Positions 25,301 to 38,125 of a stretch of 64,000 nt of DNA are shown here, one piece after another. The first letter of the stretch is position 1. Each line of letters opens with the position of its first letter. Made by a program: the position numbers and the translations under genes. This DNA is from Aphidius gifuensis. Its lineage: Eukaryota > Arthropoda > Insecta > Hymenoptera > Braconidae. Below the pieces are notes generated by a model that was not told the origin of the DNA, ran no database searches, and saw only the letters and a list, made by a program, of their open reading frames with translations. Location of the stretch: positions 1,550,001 to 1,614,000 of the forward strand of contig NC_057793.1 of NCBI RefSeq assembly GCF_014905175.1, written 5' to 3'.

Positions 25301-27729
25301 TTGTCTTTTTATATTTAAAATCTTTTGATTTTTTTTTTTCTTCTTCTTTTTATATTTTAGCTTTTGATTAATTATTTAAGTCACTATTTATTTTGTAATT
25401 ACGTATTTTAATCACATTATTATATCACAAGTAATTTTTATGTATTTATTATTTAATGTATTTTATATATTTTTTTTTTTAATTCAATTTTTATTCCCAT
25501 GTGCTGAGTACACATAAATTTCTTTTATTATTTTTTTGAACTATTTTTTTTTTCTATTTTATTTATTTATTCATCGAAAAAAAAAAAAATATTTTATCTA
25601 TATAATTCCATTAATATTGCCTTACTATAAGGATTGGACTGAAGGTTTTGTCTGTGTATTTTTTTTTTAATTTTATATTTAATTTTTTCAATCATTATTA
25701 TTTCGAGAAAAAAAAAAATTTTTTTTTTCATAGAAATTTTTATTTTCAACTTTTAATTTTTATTATATTAACATTGTTATTTTATTATAAATAATTAGAA
25801 TATTGTGCATGAATTTAGATGCATGTTTGATAATTTAAAAAAATTAATTTAATTAATGAATGAATGTTTATTTTAATAATTATTTTTAATTTTTATTTAT
25901 TATCCCGACTAACTGTTCCAGTAAAAATTAAAAAAGAAATTAAATTGACTAATAATTATTATTGATAAATTAATAAAACAACAAGACACATTTTTATAAT
26001 TTTGATTTTTTTGTTTTCTTTTGCTTTTAAGTTGACTAATACCGGACAACAAACTGTGCCAATTGTTAAAGAGCCCAAAATGAGTACTGACTTGTAAAAC
26101 GCACACTACAAAAATTTCAAAAAAATATATATTAAATTAAAATTTATAAAAAAAAAATGATTAAGTAACCCAAGCACAGGTAACTATCTAACAAATTTTA
26201 ATTTTATAATTTAAATCCCATATTTATTTATTTATTTATAATAAATTATTTATTTTTTAATTTTTTTTTAACATTAGTATATAGTTTTTTTTTTCTGCAT
26301 GAAAAAATTATAATTGCACACACTATCAGCATGATAAAAAAAAAAAAAAAATATAAATAATTTGTGTTTTGTAGTTTTGAATAAAAAAAGAAAAGAAAAA
26401 AAGCTTCAAGATTTTAATGTATATAATTAACAAATGAAAAATAAATAAATAAATAAATAATTAAAATGAAATAATAAAAAAAAAAAATGATAATTTAAAA
26501 AATATAATATTAAAATTGTAAAATAATTTTGTAAACAGACAACTGCCCCTGTGCCAGCGGAACGCACTATCATGGGGTCAACGGGCCTCATCGGGGGAGG
26601 GTCCTACCCTGGTGACTCATCCACCGCCTATCAGCAGCGTCCGGAGAACGCACTCGACGCTTTGCTAGATGAATTACAAACATTTTCACGTCCATCATCA
26701 CAATTGAGTCAAGTATCTGGTATCAATCAAACAACAACAATACTATCATCATCATCAACAACAACAGCAACATCAAATCACATGCCAACAATGCTTGAAC
26801 TTGGTAGATCAGCAAGTCAAATATTACCAAGTGGAAGAGCACCAAATATATCTGAAATTGGTAGAAAAGGAAGTATTGATTCATCAAGTAGTTTGGCAAT
26901 AATAACAACAACAAATAGTAATAACAATACATTAAGAAGATTACATTCATATCCATCAAGTTCAGATACAGATACATCACCACCAATTGCTAGAATACAA
27001 ATAACAAATGATACAAATATAATACAACAACAAAAACCACCAGTACCAGAAAGAAATGCTGAATTATTACAATTAGCAACATCAAGACGTGTACCACCAC
27101 CTCCACCACCAAGAACAAGTTCAAGATCACCATTAGCAAGTCCAACAAGTCCACAATTACCACCAAGAAATCCAAATATAAATAATTGTAATACATTAAG
27201 ACGTAGTGGAAGACCAAAAGACATATGTAAACCACCAATGGCTCTACCATCTGGTATTGATGATCAACAACAACAATCACAATCACCACAAACACCAAAT
27301 ATATTATCAACATCAAATTCAAGCTCATGTGAAAGTATCAATTCACAAGAAGGTATGCAAAATAAAAAAGGTAGACAAGAACAATTAGAACAACGTCATC
27401 AAGAATTATTAAAAAAACAAAAAGCATTACAAGAACAATATGCTAGATTACAACAATTACAAAGAAATGCATCTGGTTTAGCAACAGTACCACCAACACC
27501 ACCAGATTTACTTAAAAAAACTGGATCAGAAAGTAATATATTAGCTAAAATGGGACTTGGTATGTCTGCAGCAAGTTCTGGCTCATTAACAAGTTTAACA
27601 ATTAATAATGGTATTAAAAGTAATAATGAACAACAGCCAATTGGTGTTAGTGAAATTATTATAACACCAGCAACACCATCAGCAATACAAACAACAACAA
27701 GTAAAGTTTATGAAACTGATATTCTGTGA
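16310..27729 (+). CDS. SRCIN1/p140Cap-KIAA1217 (sickle tail)-like scaffold, AIP3/Bud6-type domain
   Basis: Fifteen phase-consistent coding exons: 16310-16463, 16928-17071, 17608-17779, 17928-18065, 18724-18869, 19508-19561, 19989-20036, 20400-20489, 20633-20695, 20797-21022, 21111-21230, 21309-21416, 21569-21751, 21867-21960 and 26539-27729 (976 codons). Landmarks are a Gly/Ser-rich N-terminal part (GASARFSRDSSVSLYSIPG), MERQLANLTGLVQKALT at about residues 207-223 typical of this family, proline-rich SH3-ligand-like runs, then the coiled AIP3-like region (about 355-580: LRGLQKKAKDLRQEVRNLRR, VADLKVRFPNLQEGM). The long last exon encodes low-complexity Ser/Asn/Gln/Pro sequence plus a Gln-rich coil. 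Known relatives are Src/Cas-linked actin and microtubule scaffolds. The 5' end is unresolved: exon 16310 has an acceptor and phase 0, so upstream exons are expected, or translation starts at ATG 16343. Confidence 0.8.
22798..22819. other. Small GC-rich inverted repeat
   Basis: CTGGCGC at 22798-22804 is perfectly complementary to GCGCCAG at 22813-22819, an 8-nt loop. It stands out because the surrounding intron is almost pure A/T. Confidence 0.5.
23902..23958 (+). CDS. Candidate alternative terminal exon of the SRCIN1-like gene
   Basis: A TTTTTATAG acceptor precedes a GC-richer 57-nt stretch. Joined in phase 0 to the exon ending at 21960 it reads YGWKWSTNFKEAIQTSHE and a TAA at 23956-23958. 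The +1-shifted frame also starts with ATG (MAGSGVQTS...) and stops within 60 nt. The composition contrast with the intron argues for a conserved exon; no transcript evidence is available. Confidence 0.4.
   Translation, partial: YGWKWSTNFKEAIQTSHE
26032..26097 (+). CDS. Second candidate alternative terminal exon of the SRCIN1-like gene
   Basis: A strong polypyrimidine tract and TTTTAAG acceptor lead into 21 codons, LTNTGQQTVPIVKEPKMSTD then Leu and TAA at 26095-26097, in phase 0 with the exon ending at 21960. A donor-like GTAAAA overlaps the stop, but splicing there would leave phase 2, which does not join exon 26539. So it fits best as a terminal exon giving a short C-terminus. Confidence 0.45.
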   Translation: MTNTGQQTVPIVKEPKMSTDL

Positions 27730-30480
27730 CCGATAATCGACATATTTCATAATCGTAATTTTATTAATGTCAGTTAACGTCTCATTGTGATGTTATTGGA
27801 ATTATTATATTATTATTTTCAAATAAATTGAATACTCTTTTCCGTTACTAATCTCCGTTACAATAATTTTGAAAAAAAAGAAATTGTGTTGGATTTTTTT
27901 TTTTTGAAAGAAAATATGCACAATTATTATTGTGCAGTCATTTATTAATTAATGATAATTAATGAAAATTTTAATAACAAATTATAATGTTCGTTGATAG
28001 ATCTATGACATTAGAAAAAAGAAATAGTAATAATTTGTTTTACCATTGTATATTTAAAAGTAGAGACATTAAAATATTTAGATTTTTTTTCTAAATAAAA
28101 TTGACATTGTCGGTTGATGATGTTTGATTAACGATTAATTAATTTCGTTAATAGATAATTATTATTAGTTGAATTTTAAAATTGATGAAGGATTTAAAAG
28201 AAAATTGATAAATTTTAATAAGATATTTAAGATTGCTCGGTTTTGGCTGTTAAATCATATAGATATTTATGTCATCTCGAGGCAAGCAGTTAACTGTTTA
28301 CCCATAATAAATTAACTCATATTTAAAAAAAAAAAATGAATATTAATCACAATTTGAATTATAATATAAATGTGAAATCACAGAAATTTTTTAAACACAG
28401 AAATAGTCTCTATGGTAATTTGTAGTTGTAACGAGGCTGGGTGGAATTAAATAATATTTCGAAAAATATTTACACTTATTAGAAATGAAAGAAAAGAAAT
28501 AAAATATAAAAAGAAAATTAATGAGAGATTAATGAATAAATAGTAACATCATTAAACTAAAATTCTCTCATCTCGTTTAACAAAAAAAAAAATAATTAAA
28601 TAAATTCAACTATTCTTTCTTTTTTTTGTGATGAATGCTTTAATAATTATTGCAGCAGTATTAATTATTTAAATAATAATAAAAATAGAAAAAAAAAAAA
28701 ATAAAAAAATATTCCAATTGTATCGAGAAAATAATTATTAAAAAATTTCTAAACTATTAACAATTTTTCGTATTTAAAAAACAACATTGTAAAATTAATT
28801 TTAATTTAAAAAAACACTTAATTAATTAGTAATCAGTGCCAATAATTAATTATTTATAATTTTTAGTTAAATTTTCATGAAGCAGTATAATTTTATTCAA
28901 AAAAATTTCATTAACAAAAAAAAAAATAATAATAAATAAAAATGAAAATTAATGTAATAGATATAATGTCTAAAATCTTAATAGATGGTAATTAAATGAA
29001 TAAATATTATGGATGAATATGTATGCAATTAAATAATGTCAAAATATAAAAAGAAAAAAGTGACTACGTATCACAATCACGACTGAGTGCTATATCCAAT
29101 TAGAAATAAATTGATAATTTTATTATGAATATAAAAAAAGTTCTAAATTTTAGAACATCATTAATATTATATGCGACATTTTAATCAATCAATTTTTTCC
29201 TAATGATAAGTAAATGAAAATTCTGAATAATTATTATGTGCCAATATTATTAACTTATTTTTCATTTATATTTTTTAATTAATTTAAATAATGTATATAT
29301 ATTTTTTATTTATTAATTTATGCTGTTAAAGACCAATCAATTGATAAACAGCAATTATTTTTATTATTATTTATTTATGGATTGGGAACAATAATTTTTT
29401 TTTATTAAACCGCCAATTGCGTGCATATCTTTGACTAAATTTTCCAAATTTTTTAAAACAATAAAAAGGGGTAAATAACATACTGAAAAATTTAAATGTA
29501 TTTAAACAATTGATTATTTAAATGAAAAAAAATTTAAAAAGCGTTTTATTCTAAAAAAATTTAACAAACAAAAATAATTTTCAGTAGAATTTCAATGAAT
29601 AAATAATTGCTCAATAATAAAAGTAAAAAAAGAAATTGTCACGCAATATTAAAAAAATGAAAATTTTTCAAATTTTATAGTCTAATCGTTTTACAGCATT
29701 TTTCAATCGTAGAATTTTACGAAATAAAAAAGAAAAATTTAAATGACTGTAGATAAAAGTAAACATTAAGGCACTTTGAACAAAAAAAATAATTAAAAAA
29801 TACAAATTTTAGACAGTTTTTCTACCCAATCAAATAAATCATTCATAAATTCATTTTTATTATTTAAATGGCCTAAATAATTTTATCAAATAAATTTTTT
29901 TCTCAAAACAGAAAATATCCTATCAACGAGAAAGAAAGAAAAAATAACAGAAAAAAAATCATCTTTATAAACGATGATAAAATCTGTTTAAAATAAATAA
30001 AAAAGTCGCTTCATCACTAATAATTAACCACTAATTATAAATTCATATAATAATTAAATTATGTAATTTTTTTTTTGTAAAAAAAAGAATGGAAGTATAT
30101 TTTTTATTTAAAAAAAAACGAAAAAAAAAAAAATGAATAAAACTCGAATTATATAATTTAAATAAATTTCAATAATTTAATTTTTTTTTTTTTTGTCGTT
30201 AAATTATTTACGATTTATTAAATATAAATTGTTGAATTTGTAAATGTTTGTAAGTAATAATTACCATGATAAAATAATCGAGTATTAATTTATTAAGTGA
30301 TATATAAATAATAAAAAAAATTTAAAAAACCAAAACTCGTTTTATTTCCTAATCAATTAATCAATCAACAAGAAAAATCATTTGATAAATTAAAATAATA
30401 GGATTAATAAATAACCAAATAAATTGTAATTAATTTTTAATTATTATTTATTAATTAATATTTATAAAAAAAAAAGATAT
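27730..30480. other. 3' UTR/intergenic region between SRCIN1-like gene and MRPS22
   Basis: Convergent interval: (+) gene ends at 27729, (-) gene ends at 30481. Very AT-rich, with many AATAAA-like sites. No supported open frame, RNA gene or repeat element recognised. Confidence 0.55.
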
Positions 30481-31767
30481 TCATTCTCTACCATGTGCTT
30501 TATCAATACCTTCTTGTAATTTCTTCTGAGAAATGACAATTTCTTTGTATGATTCAAGTATAGCTTGTAATTTTCCTCTCATTGATGAATCCAATTCAAT
30601 AAATGATTGTATAACACCAAGTGGATCATCATTATTACCAACAACTTCAGCTGATTTCGATGATGGATGAACTCTATGATACAATTTAACAAGTAAGTTG
30701 GCATCATCAATGTTACCCTTTTGTATATAATCATACAACAACGAGTCAATATTTTTTTTCCATACTAAATTAAATACAAGTGGACCATAGTGTCTTGTTG
30801 ACAATAATTTATCAAAGTGTTTTTCATTATTAATAGCATCATAAACTGAGCCTGTAACACGTAAATATTCCGGATCATTTGGCTCAAATTGAATACAAGC
30901 ACGATCAAGTATATATTCGTATTCTTCTTTTTTAATTATTACCTAGAAAAATTAATTTTATTATAAATAATTGTAGCCTTTAATTATAAATCAACAATAA
31001 ATAATTTATAAAATTTACATACATCCAAGTTTTCTTGTTGGAACATTTTTGGTGTTGCAATTTCTCTTCCTTCAGTTGGAAAATAAATTTGATTCATTCG
31101 AAATCTTTCATTCCAATCAGCTTCTCTTAATTTACCATCAGTATCACGAACGACAATGAGTCTGTCTGAATCATTAATACCAAATGTTATATCAGTAAAT
31201 ACATAACGACACTCATCATGACCCTGTAATTCTGGATCTTTTGAAAATACACGATCAATATCAGGACGTTGCTTTAAAACTGGTGGCATTTGTAACTTTT
31301 CATAACATTTTTCTGCTGACTTTTTTCTTGCTTTTTCAAGTTGTTCGTCAGTCATAAATTTATACTCTGGATCATATATTTTAGTACCATCTTTACGAGT
31401 TCTAAATACTTTTTTTGGATCTGGTCTTGTTATTGTCCTAAGTATATTTTGTATTTCATTGTTGAAAAAATATGGAGCTGGGTCATTTTGTTCTTGAATA
31501 CTCTGTGCTAAAATAAATATAAAATTAATTTTTTATCTCTTTAAAAAGTAACCTAAAAATCTTGATTTTTTTGGAAGAGAAAATTTGTTATTTTATATTT
31601 TTAAATAACTGATACAACTTACCAGCTTCACTGCTTTGAGAATTATATTTACATTGTCTAGTCAATGGATTAAATGTCAAACGACGTAATATTAATTGTG
31701 AATTGCGTGTAAACATTGACATATTATTTTTTATATTTACAACCGGTCTAACAATACTCGCCATCAT
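30481..31767 (-). CDS. MRPS22: Mitochondrial small ribosomal subunit protein mS22
   Basis: Three exons: 31623-31767, 31023-31507 and 30481-30942 (1092 nt, 363 aa; donors GTAAGT and GTATGT). It matches vertebrate MRPS22 block by block: MTDEQLEKA, KMPPVLK-like QMPPVLKQRPDIDRV, YVFTDITFGINDSDRLIVVR, MNQIYFPTEGREI..P, FEPNDPEYLRV, LSTRHYGPLV, and LVKLYHRVHP. The N-terminus (MMASIVRPVVNIKNN..., Arg-rich, no acids) looks like a mitochondrial targeting sequence. Length is normal for the family. Two adjacent ATGs exist (31767 and 31764); the first is used here. It is a structural component of the mitoribosome head. It is divergently arranged with the PP1 gene. Confidence 0.95.
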
Positions 31768-32912
31768 GAAAACATAAAAAAAATATAAATAAATTATGAT
31801 TATTATAAAATTACCGATAAAAAAGAACTTTTTAGTGGATAACCAAAAAAACAAAACTAGCCAATAAAAAAACGTTTATCAAAATAAAAAAAAAAAATAA
31901 AAAAATCCGCCAATAATATTATTTTATTTTACGACAAAAAATAAATTCTAAAAATCTAAAATTATTTAAAGACAAAATTAAAAGTTTATTATAATTATAA
32001 AATAACAAAAAAGTATGAATTTTAAATTAAAAAATAATCAAAATAATAATTTAATGCAATTTTAATGCAAAAAAAATTATCAAGTTGGCTATACTGATAA
32101 ACATTCAATAATCAACGGTTGGTATTGGCCATTTTGTAAATGCATTTAATGCAAAAAAAAGAAAAAAAAAACGACAAGGTTAGACATATCAAAACGATAA
32201 GAGTAATTTATAACCAAGAGAGAGATAAAAAATACAAAAGAACAAGTAATTACTGCGCAGACTAGAAAAAATAAAATAATCAAAAAAAATAATATAGTAA
32301 AAAAAATTACAATATTTAAGCTACAAAAATAATAAAAGAAATAAACAAATTAAATTAAATTAAACATTACAAAAAGCGAGATAAAATTACACGTGATAAA
32401 GAGAAAGAGAGAGAGAGAGAGAAAAAAATATAATCCAAGAAGGACAAGTACAGACAAGTACAAAGGTGTGTGTGTGTGTAAAGTCGGCATCATTGGAGTA
32501 GTAGTGGTGTATTGAGTATTCAACACAGCCAACTTGATCAAAGTCAGTGTGTGGAAGAGTGTGGAGTGCACGGTTTGTGTTGGGCGGCCATTGCGTGTTA
32601 CTTCGTGTTCATATTCCCCCAACAAAAAATTATTAAAAAAAAAAAAAAGAGAAAAACTCGTGTTAGCGTTACTCCATTCCTCAACACCCAAATAATTATT
32701 TATAATAAAATATAAATAATAATTAGTGACATATTTTTTTTTTTAATAAAAAAAAAATTAAATTTAATATATCAACAGTTTGATAATATAAATTATTATT
32801 GTTGAATAAAGTGGAGTAAGAAAACAATAAATAAAAAAAAAAAAAAAAAAGGTTATTATTTTTTCAAAGCTAGAACGTGTTTAGCCCGGGACGCGAACAT
32901 TAAAACGGCCTG
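31768..32912. promoter_or_regulatory. Shared MRPS22/PP1 head-to-head intergenic region
   Basis: Separates the two divergent start codons by 1145 bp. It holds a GA repeat (about 32405-32422), a TG repeat (about 32466-32479), and a GC-richer segment at about 32550-32600 with GGGCGGCCATTG, followed by the PP1 5' UTR. GA repeats resemble GAGA-factor sites. Where each promoter lies cannot be decided by eye. Confidence 0.45.
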
Positions 32913-35202
<2,290 letters not shown>

Positions 35203-35482
35203 ACAAACAACTGAAAATTATTTGAGGTTCGACGATATAAATATTAGGACTTCTTTTTATTAATAATTAATAATGAACAAACAAACAATACATACACATA
35301 CACACTTTTGTTTCCTTTCTGAATATCGAAATGACTAGAAATAAAAAACGAAAATGAAAAAAAAAAAAAAAAAAATAGTAAAAGATTAATGATAAAAAAA
35401 AAAAAAAAAAAATGAAACACTAAAATGACGTTTTAAATCCAACTTTTATTCATTATACTCCCCTCTTCTCGGTGAGGATTAC

Positions 35483-35500
35483 GTGAGATAATTATCTCAC
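35483..35500. other. Perfect palindrome in the PP1 3' region
   Basis: GTGAGATAATTATCTCAC is fully self-complementary and sits in a GC-richer patch 280 bp after the PP1 stop, flanked by GGTGAGG and CCTCTGAGG. It could form a 3' UTR hairpin or be a dimeric protein site. Confidence 0.6.
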
Positions 35501-36593
35501 CTCTGAGGACATTTTTTATTTTAATTTTTTTTTTTTTTTTTTTTTGTTCATGTTTTTCATTTCCTTCTTTTGATTCTTATATGTTACTTGCACATTCATA
35601 CGACGAAGACGAGATGAAACATCCGAAGATAAATAAATGCACATCTTGTTTATTATTATTATTAGTTTTTTTTTTTTTTATATTATTATTATTAAGAGTA
35701 AATTTGTTGGATTTTTAAAATGATGAAATTAGAGGCGCTTTTTTTTTTGTTGATAATGTTTCAAAAATAATAGGATTGAATAATAATTGACAAAAATTAT
35801 ATTTAAAAAACAGTTAATAAAGCCCGTAATTGAAAATGAAAAATTTTTTAAAATTAAATTTATTCAAATGTATTTTTAAGTGGACTAAGAAAAAAAAAAT
35901 AAATAATTTGTAGAATTGAAAGAGGAAATATGAAAATCATGTAATTAATTTGTGTGTATAAAGACGATTGTATAAACATCAATTTTAAATCGTCAAAATT
36001 TAATGATATAAATAATGAAAAAAAAAAAAAAAACAAAATTGTATTTATCGTTAATTTTTGACATCTAGAATCCAAATATTAATTAGAAATTAATTTACTA
36101 AAAAAATCGTAATAAAAAGTAATTTGAGGTTTTTAATTTAAAAAGTACAAACTTTTTTTTTTTTTTTATTTTTTGTTTACTTGAAAATGAGGAAATAAAT
36201 TTTACTCAAAATTTATTTCGATTTTGCGACGTTTGTGATTTGCGTGACGTTACTAAATGGGAACGAGTTTCGATTGCGTCATTGTTGCGTGATTTCGACC
36301 TCGGTAAATAAACTCACCTACGCATTTGAAAATAAAATCTTGTTAAAAATAAAAACAATGATTTTAAGCTTGATTTTTTTTTTCATTTATAACAATTTTG
36401 GTATTTATAAAAATATTAAACAAAGATAATGATTAACAAATTAAATTATCTCAAAAACAACAAATGATAAAGTCATTAAAAATTAATAAATTTTGGCAAT
36501 TGACATTAATGTTTTTGATAAATTATTCATGCCAAATATTTTGTATATGAAAAAAAAAAAAAAAACAAAAAAAGCAACAACAATAATCGTCAT

Positions 36594-36665
36594 CAGAAAA
36601 AATTGATGCAAATAATTAAGACAATTTTTCAGAAAAAATTGATGCAAATAATTGAGACAATTTTT
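36594..36665. repeat. 36-bp tandem direct repeat, two copies
   Basis: Units 36594-36629 and 36630-36665 differ at one base (AATTAAGAC against AATTGAGAC). No coding sense. Confidence 0.85.
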
Positions 36666-38125
36666 TCTGCTTAAAATTCTTCGGCCTCGTCTTCTCATAA
36701 TGAATGATTATTTTATATGAAAAAAAAAATTACCCAAATTGTATTATCATTATTTACAATCTTTATTTTATTATTTATTTCATTTCAGAAAAAACAAACA
36801 AACAAATACTGTCTCCCACTGCAGGATATAATAATCATTTTAAAAAAAAAAAAATTGTAAATCAATTTAAAATCATCTAACCGTTAAATCGTATAAACAA
36901 AATAAGAAAAAATGTTTTTAAAAAAAAATTCATCATTAATTACTAAGCACCATTATATCATTGTCTATAATTTCGATTCAAGCAAGGTTGGATAATTCGA
37001 TGTTATCATCATCTCTCAACCTTTTATTAATTTATAATGAAAAAAAAAAAAAATAACAAAAATGACAAATTGTATACTGAAAAAATACAAAGCACTTTAT
37101 ATAGTGAGTATGGTTCATCCCCGTCCACAATCATCAATGTAAATTAAAAATGAATATATTCATTTAATTATTATTTTTCTTGATTTTTGTTTTTATAAAT
37201 AAAATTTAAAAAAAGAAAAAAAAATACATACAATTCATCAAAATTAAATTAAACTATAATTTGCAATTTATTTATCAAGTTTTTCATTAAATTTTGGAGT
37301 TTAAAAAACAATAAAAATATAAATATATTTGGAGTATTAAAGATTTAAAAAAAAAAAAAAATTATCTCGTCATAATTATCATCAATAATCATCATTGATT
37401 ACTAAAATAAATTGCAATAATAATTGTAATAAAAATTAAGCTTAAAATAGCTGACGTTTTCATAAAATTGCTAATAATTTTACAATAAAAATTAATTGAG
37501 GTTTAAATAAATTAATTGGATAATTACTATTAAAAAAAAATGAAAAAAAAAAATGATAATTAGCACAAGACGCTGGTCGTCAGTCGAAAAAAGATAAAAA
37601 TAAAATAAAAAGTTCACCGTAACAATACAAATTGAAATTAAAAATAATTAGTTTATTAAATAGTTTTTTTTTTATAGATGTTTTTACACACAAGATCATT
37701 TTTTAAATAATTAATTATAATTAATTATAAATATGAAAAAAAAAACAGGTAAATTTTTTAGATGATAAATGACGAGATTCATCCGAATTATAATTTTTTT
37801 TTTTCGAAATAATAGACAATATGTAGTAATAGGTATTGTATCGGTGGATTATACTATGCTATATAACAATTATAATATTATAATAATACAAATAATATTA
37901 TTAACAATAAAAATAACAATAATAATAATAATATACTTTTAATAATTTTTTAACTGCATGAGATCTACCTTGCCGATATATTTTTGTTGACGTGTTTCTC
38001 TCTTTTTTTTTTTCTCTCAAAATTGAGGTTAACTTTCTCAAGCCAAAAAGAAACTCAAGACAGAATAACATTTTTTTGTTGTTATTTCTATTAATAAAAA
38101 AAAAGTAAATAAACAAGAATAAATC

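Larger units (their letters stand above)
35203..38125. other. PP1 3' UTR and intergenic region before UFM1
   Basis: Contains a perfect 18-bp palindrome (35483-35500), a two-copy 36-bp direct repeat (36594-36665), a GC-richer island at about 36225-36330 with TGACGTTA, and otherwise A/T-rich DNA. No gene is supported; the 64-codon frame at 36235 begins with a non-ATG codon and has no acceptor. Confidence 0.5.

Noticed and set aside
26723..27388. Several long frames on both strands over the last SRCIN1-like exon
   Set aside because: Generated by CAA/ACA/TCA-type repeats; Leu/Val-rich antisense translation has no protein character.
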